Part shown: one piece after another, positions 56,247 through 64,000 of the stretch
Numbering within the stretch: position 1 is the stretch's first letter
How the letters are laid out: each line of letters begins with the position of its first letter
Source of the DNA: Actibacterium pelagium
GTDB taxonomy: Bacteria; Pseudomonadota; Alphaproteobacteria; Rhodobacterales; Rhodobacteraceae
DNA length: 64,000 nucleotides
NCBI RefSeq assembly: GCF_002285415.1
Contig: NZ_NSBU01000007.1
Location: forward strand, 64,501-128,500
Direction: 5' to 3'
The notes under the pieces: generated by a model
The model's database searches: none
What the model was told of the DNA's origin: nothing
Seen by the model: only the letters and a program-made list of their open reading frames with translations
Position numbers and translations under genes: made by a program

Positions 56247-56415
56247 GGGGTGGACTATACGCCTTGGGACAGAAATGAAAACCCATATTTTTCAGGGTGT
56301 AAAACGGGCCAAATCGGGGATGCAGAACCCCTACAGAAGGCGTGCAGAACCTGTACATACGATTTTGCGCCAGAGGCGTGGTTGACGTGCATGGGCAGGC
56401 GGCTAATTCCGGAGA

Positions 56416-57081
56416 ATGGAACGCGCATTAATCATCGGGGAAAGTGGCGGCATCGGCCGCGCGGTTGCAGCAGAGTTACGGGCGAGGGGCGTCGAGGTCA
56501 CCGGCCTGTCCCGATCCCATAACGGGCTTGAGATGACGCAAGAGGCCAGCATCGCCGCCCATCTGGGCGCGCTGGAGGGGACCTTTGATTTGATCCTTGT
56601 CGCCATCGGCGCGCTGGAGGTTCATGAGGCGACCCCAGAGAAATCCATGCGCGAGCTGACGCCCGAGGCGATGGTGGACCAGTTCCTTTTGAATACGGTT
56701 GGCCCGGCGATGGTGCTGAAACATGGAGCGCGCCTTCTGCCCAAGGATCGCCCGTCGGTGATTGCCGTTCTGTCGGCGCGGGTGGGGTCGATCGGGGATA
56801 ACCGGTTGGGCGGTTGGTACAGCTATCGGGTGGCGAAGGCGGCGGTGAACCAAGTGGTGCGCTCTGCCTCGATCGAGCTGGCGCGGACCCACAAGCAGGC
56901 CGCCTGCATTGCGCTGCACCCCGGAACGGTGGCCACGGAATTCACCCGGAAATATGTCGGACGCCATCCCGCCGTGCCCCCGGAAGAGGCCGCAAAGAAC
57001 CTGTTGTCAGTGATCGAAGGCTTGGGGCCCGACCAGACAGGGCAGTTCTTTGACTGGGCGGGCAAGCGGGTCGAGTGGTAA
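56416..57081 (+). CDS. Short-chain dehydrogenase/reductase family protein
   Basis: 221-residue Rossmann-fold protein of the CsgA-like SDR group. Nucleotide motif GESGGIGRAVAAEL (about 8-21), an NTVG-type strand, and the catalytic Tyr-Lys as YSYRVAKAAV. The catalytic Ser appears as LSARVGSIG. Substrate unknown. It is divergent from leuA's leader region. Confidence 0.86.
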   Translation: MERALIIGESGGIGRAVAAELRARGVEVTGLSRSHNGLEMTQEASIAAHLGALEGTFDLILVAIGALEVHEATPEKSMRELTPEAMVDQFLLNTVGPAMVLKHGARLLPKDRPSVIAVLSARVGSIGDNRLGGWYSYRVAKAAVNQVVRSASIELARTHKQAACIALHPGTVATEFTRKYVGRHPAVPPEEAAKNLLSVIEGLGPDQTGQFFDWAGKRVEW

Positions 57082-57090
57082 GGCCAACGG

Positions 57091-57411
57091 TTAGTGGCTC
57101 AATGGTAGCTGAGCCGTCATGTTAAAATAGATTTTGTCACAGGAAGCCGGAGTGTCCGCCACTAGCAGCCGGACTTTTGCCTGTCGTTCCGGGTCATGCG
57201 TGAAAGAAAGCTCGGCGACGCAGGTCTGGTCGATGTAGGCGCGCCAAAAGGTGCGAGAGGCGTGAACGCAAGGCAGGTAGCCAAGAAGCGGCCCTTGGGC
57301 GTTCAGCACAGTGGATAAAAGCGCGGCATCCGGGAAGTCAAAAGTCGCGTTATTGGGCGCGTCCATATCATCGCCCGCACAAACGCTGTCACGCTCAAAT
57401 ATGATCTGCAT
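57091..57411 (-). CDS. Hypothetical protein (106 aa)
   Basis: I recognise no family. The 106-residue product is acidic in its first half (CAGDDMDAPNNATFDFPDAA), has four Cys and no signal peptide or membrane segment. It lies 32 bases after the MORN gene on the same strand and convergent to the SDR gene, with a weak ribosome site. A hairpin GGCTCA/TGAGCC (57101-57120) lies within its 3' end. Coding status is likely but not certain. Confidence 0.5.
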   Translation of the reverse strand: MQIIFERDSVCAGDDMDAPNNATFDFPDAALLSTVLNAQGPLLGYLPCVHASRTFWRAYIDQTCVAELSFTHDPERQAKVRLLVADTPASCDKIYFNMTAQLPLSH

Positions 57412-57443
57412 CTAGGCCACCATTGCCAAACGAAGGAACCGGC

Positions 57444-58835
57444 TTACTCGGCCGCTGTTTTCAGCTGATCCGCTTCCCATTCGCCAGTTTCTTCCTGACC
57501 GGTAGCATAGCGCATGGTGCCTTCGCCCTGACGCTCGCCGCGCTGGAAGTGGCCGACATAGACGTCGCCGTTGGGATAGGTGGCTTCGCCTTTGCCCTGA
57601 ATCTCTCCGTCGACCCAGCCTCCGACATAGCGAAAGTTGATCGGGGTTACGATTTCGCCCTGACCGTGGCGCTGCCCTTCTAGGAAGTCGCCAGTATAGA
57701 CGGTGCCGTCGGGATAGGTGGCGGTGCCTTTGCCGTGCCGCTGGCCATCGCTCCACTCGCCATCATAGGAATAGCCGTCGGCATAGCGCATCTTGCCGCG
57801 CCCGTTGTACTGGCCTTTGGAATAGCCGCCTTCATAGACCAGCCCGCTTGGGTGGGTTTCCACCCCTTCGCCGTCCTGAATGCCGTTGACCCAAGCGCCT
57901 TCGTAGGTCGAGCCATCGGTGTGGGTGATCTTGCCCTGACCATTGGCTAGGTCGTTTTCGAACCAGCCCACATAGACAGAGCCATTGGGGTAGGTCACGA
58001 TCGCCTGACCTTCCGAGCGGCCCTCGACCCAGTCGCCCTCATAGATATAGCCGTCCTGACTGCGATAGATGCCGCGCCCGTGGCGTTGGCCCATGGCAAA
58101 TTCGCCCTCGTAGACATCGCCGGTCTCATAGACCTGAATGCCCTCGCCATTTTGCAGGCCCTGTTTCATCTGGCCTTCATAGCGGCCGCCATTGGGTTGG
58201 GTCAGCACACCTTCGCCGTCGAACAGGTCATCGACCCATCCGCCAATATAGTTCAGCCCGTCCTGCGTGGTCCAAGAGCCTTGACCATTGCGGCGGTCAT
58301 ACAGGAACTCGCCCTCATAGACGGCACCGTCGGCATAGGTGGCCTTGCCGATCCCTTCTTTCTGGCCCGCGACCCAGCTGCCTTCATAGACAAAGCCCGA
58401 GGGGTCCTCGAGCCGACCTTGCCCCTGCTGAAGGGCGTTTTCGAACTGACCTGCGTAGGTCGAGCCATTGGCGTAGATAGCCACGCCATTGCCGGTGATC
58501 TTGCCGTTCACCCAGTCGCCTTCGTAGGTGCCGCCATCGGCAAAGGTGATCTTGCCCTGACCATGGGGGCCGCCAGCCTCGAAGTTGCCTTCGTAAACAG
58601 AACCGTCGGGGAAACGCGCGATGCCTTGCCCGCGAATCTCTCCCATCACCCAGTCGCCAGTGTATTCGTAGCCATTGGGTTGGCGATAGGTGCCGCGCCC
58701 ATGTTGGACGCCGTCCTTGAAGCTACCTTCGTAGATGCCCCCGTCGTCATACTGTTTTGTAACGCTCTCTTGGGCCTGCAAAGGAAGGGCAGTGGCCATA
58801 AGTGCCGCGGCCAACAGGGATATGGACGTCCGCAT
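57444..58835 (-). CDS. Secreted MORN-repeat protein (18 repeats)
   Basis: 463 residues starting at the ATG at 58835 behind GAGGAGA. A signal peptide (about 1-22, cleavage near LQAQE) precedes an uninterrupted array of 18 exact 23-residue MORN repeats (32-445) plus a partial nineteenth (446-463). Each unit has the form GxxYEGxWxxGxxxGxGxxxxxD/N. MORN arrays make extended beta-hairpin rods that bind lipids or proteins; bacterial ones are of unknown role, here probably periplasmic. The aromatic at the W/F position alternates between Phe and Trp along the array, with one phase slip at repeats 9-10. Divergent from nadE. Confidence 0.93.
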   Translation of the reverse strand: MRTSISLLAAALMATALPLQAQESVTKQYDDGGIYEGSFKDGVQHGRGTYRQPNGYEYTGDWVMGEIRGQGIARFPDGSVYEGNFEAGGPHGQGKITFADGGTYEGDWVNGKITGNGVAIYANGSTYAGQFENALQQGQGRLEDPSGFVYEGSWVAGQKEGIGKATYADGAVYEGEFLYDRRNGQGSWTTQDGLNYIGGWVDDLFDGEGVLTQPNGGRYEGQMKQGLQNGEGIQVYETGDVYEGEFAMGQRHGRGIYRSQDGYIYEGDWVEGRSEGQAIVTYPNGSVYVGWFENDLANGQGKITHTDGSTYEGAWVNGIQDGEGVETHPSGLVYEGGYSKGQYNGRGKMRYADGYSYDGEWSDGQRHGKGTATYPDGTVYTGDFLEGQRHGQGEIVTPINFRYVGGWVDGEIQGKGEATYPNGDVYVGHFQRGERQGEGTMRYATGQEETGEWEADQLKTAAE

Positions 58836-58980
58836 CAAGTTCTCCTCGTCGCCCAAAGGCGGGTATTTCCGGTTGCACAGACGTTAAAACGTTGCCTTAT
58901 CAGTGACAACGCTTTTCCTTGCCGGTCTTTCCCTTCTTGGCGGGTCTGGTATGACGGCGATGAACAAAGAGGAACGAAGT

Positions 58981-60645
58981 ATGCGCGATCGCTTTCGCCT
59001 GACGCTTGCACAATTGAACCCCACTGTTGGGGATCTGGCCGGAAATGCCGCAAAAGCGCGTTCTGCGTGGGAGGCCGCGCGCGAGGCCAAGGCCGATATG
59101 CTGGCGCTGACTGAGATGTTCATCACCGGCTACAACACACAGGATCTGGTGATGAAACCGGCCTTTGTGTTGGATGCGATGGCCCGGATCGAGGCATTGG
59201 CTGCCGATTGTGCCGATGGCCCGGCGATTGCCATTGGTGGTCCATGGATCGAAGGCGCTGACCTCTACAATGCCTATTACATCCTGAAAGACGGCAAGGT
59301 CGCGGCCCGCGTGCTGAAACACCACCTTCCGAACGAGACCGTCTTTGACGAGGTCCGCCTGTTTCAACAAGGTCCTGTCACCGGGCCTTACAGCATTGAT
59401 GGTGTTCGGATCGGCTCCCCCATCTGTGAGGACAGTTGGCATCCGGACGTGGCCGAGACGCTGGAAGAGACCGGGGCAGAGTTCCTGCTGGTGCCCAATG
59501 GCTCTCCTTACTATCGCAACAAGATGGACCTGCGGATGAACCACATGGTTTCCCGCGTGGTCGAAACCGGCCTGCCGCTGATCTATCTGAACATGGTCGG
59601 CGGGCAGGATGATCAGGTCTTTGACGGGGGCACATTCGTGCTGAACCCTGGTGGGGAACTTGCCGTGCAGATGCCTGTGTTTGATGAGGCGATCACCCAT
59701 CTTGATCTGGTGCGGACCGAAGACGGCTGGCGTGCTGAAAAGGGCGAACTGGCCCCGCTTCCCAGTGAATGGGAGCAGGATTACCGCTGCATGGTCGAGG
59801 CTTTGCGCGACTATCTGGGCAAGTCGGGCTTCAAGAAGGTGCTTCTGGGCCTGTCGGGCGGGATCGACAGTGCGATCGTTGCGGCTATTGCCGCTGATGC
59901 CATCGGCCCGGAGAACGTGCGCTGCGTGATGCTGCCGTCGGAATACACCAGCCAGCACTCGCTGGAAGATGCCGAGGCCGTGGCCAAGGCGCTTGGCTGC
60001 CACTACGACTATGTGCCGATCGGCCCATCGCGTCAGGCGGTGACCGAGACGCTGGCACCCTTGTTCGGCGACCGCCCGTTTGATGTGACCGAGGAAAACG
60101 TACAGTCCCGTCTGCGGGGCCTTCTGCTGATGGCGATGTCCAACAAATTTGGCGAAATGCTGCTGACCACCGGCAACAAGTCCGAGGTCGCGGTGGGCTA
60201 TGCCACGATTTATGGTGACATGAACGGCGGCTATAACCCGATCAAGGATCTGTACAAAACCCGCGTGTTCGAGACCTGCCGCTGGCGCAACGCCAATCAC
60301 CGCGATTGGATGATGGGCCCAGAGGGCGAGGTCATTCCAAACCGCGTGATCGACAAGCCGCCGTCGGCCGAGCTGCGCGAGGATCAGAAAGACGAAGACA
60401 GCCTGCCACCCTATGAGGTGCTGGACCGGATCCTGGAACTGCTGGTCGACGAAGAGGCCAGCGTCGAGGACGCCGTGCAAGAGGGGTTTGATCGCGAGAC
60501 AGTGAAACGGGTCGAGCACCTGCTATACATTTCCGAATACAAACGCTTTCAGTCCGCGCCGGGCACCCGCCTGACCAAACGCGCTTTCTGGCTGGATCGC
60601 CGTTATCCCATCGTGAACCGTTGGAGGGACGGCTCCGGCACCTGA
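58981..60645 (+). CDS. nadE: Glutamine-dependent NAD+ synthetase
   Basis: 554 residues. An N-terminal nitrilase-like glutaminase domain with the triad Glu45 (LTEMF), Lys113 (LKHHLPN) and Cys149 (PICEDSW) feeds ammonia to the C-terminal synthetase, whose P-loop is LGLSGGIDSA (near 290). It makes NAD+ from deamido-NAD+. The start at 58981 (GAGG ahead) is preferred to upstream in-frame starts. Near-normal length for this two-domain enzyme of proteobacteria. Confidence 0.95.
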   Translation: MRDRFRLTLAQLNPTVGDLAGNAAKARSAWEAAREAKADMLALTEMFITGYNTQDLVMKPAFVLDAMARIEALAADCADGPAIAIGGPWIEGADLYNAYYILKDGKVAARVLKHHLPNETVFDEVRLFQQGPVTGPYSIDGVRIGSPICEDSWHPDVAETLEETGAEFLLVPNGSPYYRNKMDLRMNHMVSRVVETGLPLIYLNMVGGQDDQVFDGGTFVLNPGGELAVQMPVFDEAITHLDLVRTEDGWRAEKGELAPLPSEWEQDYRCMVEALRDYLGKSGFKKVLLGLSGGIDSAIVAAIAADAIGPENVRCVMLPSEYTSQHSLEDAEAVAKALGCHYDYVPIGPSRQAVTETLAPLFGDRPFDVTEENVQSRLRGLLLMAMSNKFGEMLLTTGNKSEVAVGYATIYGDMNGGYNPIKDLYKTRVFETCRWRNANHRDWMMGPEGEVIPNRVIDKPPSAELREDQKDEDSLPPYEVLDRILELLVDEEASVEDAVQEGFDRETVKRVEHLLYISEYKRFQSAPGTRLTKRAFWLDRRYPIVNRWRDGSGT

Positions 60646-60658
60646 GAAAGGGGGCCGT

Positions 60659-61087
60659 ATGAGCGAGAACAAGACAAAACCATCGGAAACCCCTGCCGCA
60701 GAGCTGATCGCGGCGGTGGAACATCCGATGCGGCGCGCCGATGGGCAGACCCTGCTAGAGATGTTTCAACGGGCAACAGGCTATGCGCCCGTCGTTTGGG
60801 CCCCCGCGATCATTGGATTTGGTCGTTATCACTATCGGTACAAAAGTGGACGTGAGGGGGATTTTCTTGCCACGGGTTTTGCAGTTCGCAAACGAAACCT
60901 CGTTGTCTATATCATGCCGGGCTATGCCGATTACGGGGCCATCCTTGACCGGCTTGGGAAGTACAAGAAAAGCAAATCCTGCCTTTATATCAACAAGCTG
61001 GCGGATATTGATCTGACTGTGCTGGAAGAGTTGATCTTGGCAGGCCTGCGCGACCTGAACAAAATCTGGCCGGTCCAGCCAGCCTGA
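60659..61087 (+). CDS. DUF1801 domain protein
   Basis: 142 residues of the YdhG/DUF1801 family, related in fold to bacterial frataxin-like/YdeI proteins, with the conserved AIIGFGRYHYRYKSGREGD and KNLVVYIM-like RNLVVYIMPGY blocks and the C-terminal KSCLYINKLADID. Function unknown. It follows nadE by 13 bases and may be cotranscribed. Confidence 0.82.
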   Translation: MSENKTKPSETPAAELIAAVEHPMRRADGQTLLEMFQRATGYAPVVWAPAIIGFGRYHYRYKSGREGDFLATGFAVRKRNLVVYIMPGYADYGAILDRLGKYKKSKSCLYINKLADIDLTVLEELILAGLRDLNKIWPVQPA

Positions 61088-61107
61088 TTATTCGGCCTGG
61101 GCAACGG

Positions 61108-61695
61108 TCACCTTTCGGGCAATAGGCTGGTCGCCACACGTGCGGCCGCGTGGACATGGGCAGGGTCTGCCTTGGCGCGGACCAGCACAGAGATCCCTAC
61201 GACCGACATGGTGAATAGGTCCGCCAGCCCATCGACGTCAGCATCCGGGCCAAGGTGCTGAGCCTCTTTCGCATTTTCGAGAGCCTTGCGAAACGCGCTG
61301 CGCACCCGCTGGAGATAGGCATCGACATATTTGGCGCTGCCTGGGTCAAGTGCGGCGCGCTCGGCGGCGGTATTGGCCATCAGGCAGCCAAGGCCAGCAA
61401 ACGCGCCCTCGCTTGATTTGGCGTAGCTTTGGAAAGCGGCGCGGATCTCTGCCAGACCGGCACCGGGGGCCTCGATCGGTGCTAGAACGCGGCTGAGGTT
61501 GACCGCGCTGTAGCGTTCAAGCGCGGCTTCGAACAGGTCCTGTTTCGACCCGAATTCCGAGTACATGCTTTTGCGATTCACCGCCAACGTATCCACCAAT
61601 TCGGCGGTGCTGGTCGCGGCATAGCCTTGTCTTCGAAACAGCTCGATTGCGCGATCCAACAATTCTTCGCGTTTGTATCCTTTGGGTCCGGCCAT
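61108..61695 (-). CDS. TetR/AcrR-family repressor
   Basis: 195 residues with an N-terminal TetR helix-turn-helix (about 8-55; TSTAELVDTLAVNRKSMYSE) and a C-terminal ligand-binding helical domain with a Cys in the first sensing helix (GLGCLMANTA). Divergent from the small monooxygenase gene; two copies of GGTAAy-N6-GTTACC in the gap are its evident operators. The effector is likely a small reactive or quinone-like compound by analogy with such pairs. Confidence 0.88.
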   Translation of the reverse strand: MAGPKGYKREELLDRAIELFRRQGYAATSTAELVDTLAVNRKSMYSEFGSKQDLFEAALERYSAVNLSRVLAPIEAPGAGLAEIRAAFQSYAKSSEGAFAGLGCLMANTAAERAALDPGSAKYVDAYLQRVRSAFRKALENAKEAQHLGPDADVDGLADLFTMSVVGISVLVRAKADPAHVHAAARVATSLLPER

Positions 61696-61724
61696 TGGGT
61701 CCTCAAAAATAGTGTTTGACTCAG

Positions 61725-61769
61725 GGTAACCATTCAGTTACCCAATGTAAAGGTAATCGATCAGTTACC
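61725..61769. promoter_or_regulatory. Tandem TetR operators
   Basis: Two inverted repeats: GGTAAC-CATTCA-GTTACC (61725-61742) and GGTAAT-CGATCA-GTTACC (61752-61769). They share the arms and the GTTACC half exactly, with centres 27 bases apart, 30 and 57 bases upstream of the TetR gene. Two dimers could bind and shut both divergent genes. Confidence 0.82.
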
Positions 61770-61801
61770 ATTGAGAATTAGAACCTTGAAGGAGAACAGA
61801 G

Positions 61802-62170
61802 ATGACCATGCAGAACATTACCGTTGTCTACAAATGGACGGCCAAACCCGGAAAGCTGGATGCCCTGACCGAGATCTACAAAGGCGTCACCCAAGCCATG
61901 AAAGACAATGAACCCGGCGCGACGGCGGTCCACGTGTTCGTGTCCAAAGCCGAGAATTCCCTGTATGTGCGGGACGAATTTGCGGATGCCAATGCGTTGG
62001 GGTTCCACCTGAGCCAGACCGCAGCCGCACATTTCCCGGACCTTCTGGAAGTCGCGACGCCCGGGCAGTTCCTGTTCTTCGGGGATGTCCCTGAACCGCT
62101 TCAGCAAGCGACGACCCAAATGGGGTTGGCAGCGGAATTCGCGGGTCATGCTGCGGGATATGACCGCTAA
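61802..62170 (+). CDS. ABM-domain (antibiotic biosynthesis/quinol monooxygenase-like) protein
   Basis: 122 residues, one ferredoxin-like ABM domain (about 5-100) of the kind found in YgiN-type quinol monooxygenases and LsrG-like proteins: ITVVYKWTAKPGKLDALTEI, AVHVFVSKAENSLYVRDEFA and AAAHFPDLLE. A GGAG ribosome site precedes the ATG. It is under the divergent TetR repressor. Cofactor-free oxidation of a quinol or similar molecule is plausible but not proven. Confidence 0.82.
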   Translation: MTMQNITVVYKWTAKPGKLDALTEIYKGVTQAMKDNEPGATAVHVFVSKAENSLYVRDEFADANALGFHLSQTAAAHFPDLLEVATPGQFLFFGDVPEPLQQATTQMGLAAEFAGHAAGYDR

Positions 62171-62234
62171 GATTACGAAGCTTTTTAACGGAATGCGCTC
62201 GTCATTTTGTCGGGCGCATTCGTTTTTAGGTTGG

Positions 62235-63179
62235 TCAGTCGATCTGCTCGACGATGCAGTCGGGAAGAACCTTCAGATAATCCGTCTTGCGGCACAGGTG
62301 GGTCTCGTCGCTCATGACGGCGGCCGCGGCGGCCGCGGCGCCTTTTTGCATCGCTTGGTGCGGGGTGTCACCGTTGGCAAGCGCCATGGACATAGCCCCC
62401 ACAAAACTGTCGCCTGCACCGATCTTGGATCGAACGGTAACCTTGGGCGGCACAACCAGAAGCGCTTCGTCCTCTGAGACCATCACTGATCCTTCGGCCC
62501 CGCGTGCCAGAACAACGATTTCTGCAACACCATCCTGTACCAGTTTTCGGCCCAAATCCACGCTGTCCCGAACTGTTGACAGCGGCGTTCCGGCCAGCAT
62601 TTCGGTCTCTACCTGATCCATGCGCAGGACATAGAGCGGGGCACGTTCGGCCCGCGCCAGATAATGCAGTGCTGCGCCGGAGGTATCCACCAAAAGGCGG
62701 GCGCCACTTTCACTAAGCCGGTCGTTGAGATCAGAGATGAAACTGTCGGGTGCCCCAGGCGGGTTGCTGCCAGAGATGACGGCAAGGGTCCCCGGTTTCA
62801 CATGCTCGGCTATGGCTTCGATCAGGGGTTGGGTGTCGGCCCAATGCGGCCCGGGCAGCACAAAGCGGTATTGTTCGCCCGTTGATCTGTCCATTACGGC
62901 GATGCTTTCGCGGGTTTCCGATGGGGCCTCGAAAACAATGGCCTTGATGCCTTCTTCGGCCAAAAGCGTGCGCACCCAATGACCTGTTTCACCAGCCAGA
63001 GCGACAAAGGTGGCAGAGCTTCCCCCAAGAATGTGGATGGAGCGCGAGACATTGATACCACCACCACCGGGCGACATCGCCGGTGCCTCACAACGCAGCT
63101 TTGGGCCAGGCCGGACATTGTCGACGGCGGTCGAGATATCCAGCGCAGGGTTCAGCGTGATGGTAAGGATGTCGCTCAT
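62235..63179 (-). CDS. pfkB: 6-phosphofructokinase II-like sugar kinase (PfkB family)
   Basis: 314 residues resembling E. coli Pfk-2: ITLNPALDIS near the start, KLRCEAPAMSPGGGGINVSR (27-46), GEQYRFVLPG, ISGSNPPG and the catalytic GAGDS (254-258, Asp257). It would phosphorylate fructose 6-phosphate or a tagatose/fructose phosphate. The strand that in Pfk-2 carries KPN for ATP reads YVLRMDQVE (183-191) here, an unusual change. ATG at 63179 chosen by homology; a longer frame to 63218 exists. Confidence 0.86.
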   Translation of the reverse strand: MSDILTITLNPALDISTAVDNVRPGPKLRCEAPAMSPGGGGINVSRSIHILGGSSATFVALAGETGHWVRTLLAEEGIKAIVFEAPSETRESIAVMDRSTGEQYRFVLPGPHWADTQPLIEAIAEHVKPGTLAVISGSNPPGAPDSFISDLNDRLSESGARLLVDTSGAALHYLARAERAPLYVLRMDQVETEMLAGTPLSTVRDSVDLGRKLVQDGVAEIVVLARGAEGSVMVSEDEALLVVPPKVTVRSKIGAGDSFVGAMSMALANGDTPHQAMQKGAAAAAAAVMSDETHLCRKTDYLKVLPDCIVEQID

Positions 63180-63264
63180 CGGGGCGGGTCCTTCTTCGTG
63201 TCCGTCATAGACTGGCATTGTCTGTGCCCACGGCCAAGAGGCGATTGTGAATTGGGGCAGGGGG

Positions 63265-63903
63265 TCAGTTCAACCCGACGTAAAATATCAGCGGTACCGG
63301 CAAGACCGCAATCAGGACCGTCAGGACGAAGGGTAGAGGGTGGAACATCCTGCTAAGACCCGCGATCATGGATATGCCGCCACCCCCGCCCAGAACCATG
63401 TTGCCGGGAAGGTTGATGATTAGTGCTAGCGCGACATAGCGGTGACGCAACAGGTTGCGCGCCCAAGGCGAAGTGACACCGGCGATCAGCTTTTCATGCA
63501 GTTCGGCTTCGGACAGTGCGGCGGCCTCTGCCACTAGGGACGCCGCGCGATGCAGTCCAAGCGCGTTCAGCCCTTTGTGCAACACACCCGGCGGCAACAG
63601 GCGCCCAACCAGAAAGGCGAAGGTCAGGCTGGTCGCCGTCGCCAGATAGATCAGCGGGGCCAGAGTGCCGCCGACGACGGTTAAAAGCGTCAGGCCAATC
63701 TCTGCCCCCGGCACGAAGGGGATCGCCATCAGGATCATGAAGAGGCCAATGGCCACGACAATGGCGCGGTGCATCAGCTCTTCGGTTTCGGGCAGCAAGG
63801 TCATGTCGAACCACGGGACGACGATCTCGATGACCGTGTGCCCGGCGTAGATCAGTGCGACCAATGCGGCTGCGCGCAGCAGCCAACGTGTCAGCTTTGC
63901 CAA
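63265..63903 (-). CDS. Small integral membrane protein, unknown function
   Basis: 212 residues with about five hydrophobic segments: an N-terminal one (about 9-28), AIVVAIGLFMILMAIPFVPG, IGLTLLTVVGGTLAPLIYLA, YVALALIINLPGNMVL and a C-terminal one. The VPGAEIGLTLL turn recalls SNARE-associated/DedA-type membrane proteins, but I do not assign it. An AGGAAGAGG ribosome site favours the TTG at 63903 over the TTG at 63960. It lies 85 bases after pfkB's start on the same strand, so it is probably upstream of pfkB in one unit. Confidence 0.65.
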   Translation of the reverse strand: MAKLTRWLLRAAALVALIYAGHTVIEIVVPWFDMTLLPETEELMHRAIVVAIGLFMILMAIPFVPGAEIGLTLLTVVGGTLAPLIYLATATSLTFAFLVGRLLPPGVLHKGLNALGLHRAASLVAEAAALSEAELHEKLIAGVTSPWARNLLRHRYVALALIINLPGNMVLGGGGGISMIAGLSRMFHPLPFVLTVLIAVLPVPLIFYVGLN

Positions 63904-64000
63904 ATTGCGGCCTCTTCCTTGGTGGCTTGTTGTCCAGTGAACGCTGGCATGTATGGCCAAAGGCCTATGGTTAAGGACATTCCCTCCAGAACGCCTGCGC

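Noticed and set aside
58900-60519. 539-residue minus-strand open frame
   Set aside because: Antisense to nadE; no family pattern, while nadE shows all active-site residues.
62310-62345. GC-rich repeated GGCCGCGGC pattern
   Set aside because: Encodes the alanine run in PfkB; codon repetition rather than a regulatory repeat.

Overview
The window looks like a chromosomal segment of a marine alphaproteobacterium of the Rhodobacterales (Roseobacter-like). The basis is the G+C-rich coding sequence, the gene families (DMSP lyase DddD, several polyamine ABC transporters and gamma-glutamylation genes, kpsE/kpsT with kdsA) and the ordinary alphaproteobacterial housekeeping order mreB-mreC-mreD-mrdA-rodA. 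No phage, insertion sequence, CRISPR array or plasmid gene was seen. Species cannot be named from the sequence alone.

Region 1 (1-12.7 kb) is a catabolic accessory region. On the minus strand, running off the left edge, lies a large soluble-type reductive dehalogenase (rdhA). It diverges from pobA (4-hydroxybenzoate 3-monooxygenase). Together they suggest removal of halogen from a halogenated 4-hydroxybenzoate followed by ring hydroxylation to protocatechuate. Next comes what I read as a DMSP catabolic cluster: a LysR regulator divergent from a GMC-type alcohol dehydrogenase (DddA-like) and dddD, a double-domain class III CoA-transferase whose only catalytic-type Asp lies in the second domain. 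A convergent two-gene operon encodes an acyl-CoA synthetase and an enoyl-CoA hydratase (AcuK-like), with its own divergent LysR gene.

Region 2 (12.8-38.4 kb) is devoted to polyamines. A ydcSTUV-patD-like operon (binding protein, ATPase, two permeases, aminobutyraldehyde dehydrogenase) is followed by the wreck of a TorF-type porin gene and a potFGHI-like operon on the other strand. Then come two gamma-glutamylpolyamine units, each with a GntR regulator and a palindromic operator: puuA-puuB-cupin, and puuC / puuA2-puuB2-agmatinase family-class I amidotransferase-puuB3. A PuuR-like regulator and gabT-gabD complete the route from putrescine through GABA to succinate.

Region 3 (38.4-64 kb) is mostly housekeeping: tRNA-Gln, kdsA with two capsule-export genes (kpsE, kpsT, no kpsM here), nhaA, an ArsR-controlled permease, a uracil-DNA glycosylase family gene and an SseB-like gene, ghrA, the cell-shape operon mreBCD-mrdA-rodA, a GNT-I-like glycosyltransferase, leuA with a leucine-rich leader peptide and a strong hairpin, an SDR, an 18-repeat MORN protein, nadE, a TetR/monooxygenase pair with tandem operators, pfkB and a membrane protein.

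The most notable items are the linked rdhA/pobA and dddD clusters, the leuA leader, the porin deletion remnant, the shared TTTGATCAAA operators of the polyamine region, and the MORN protein whose repeats alternate in a two-unit pattern.
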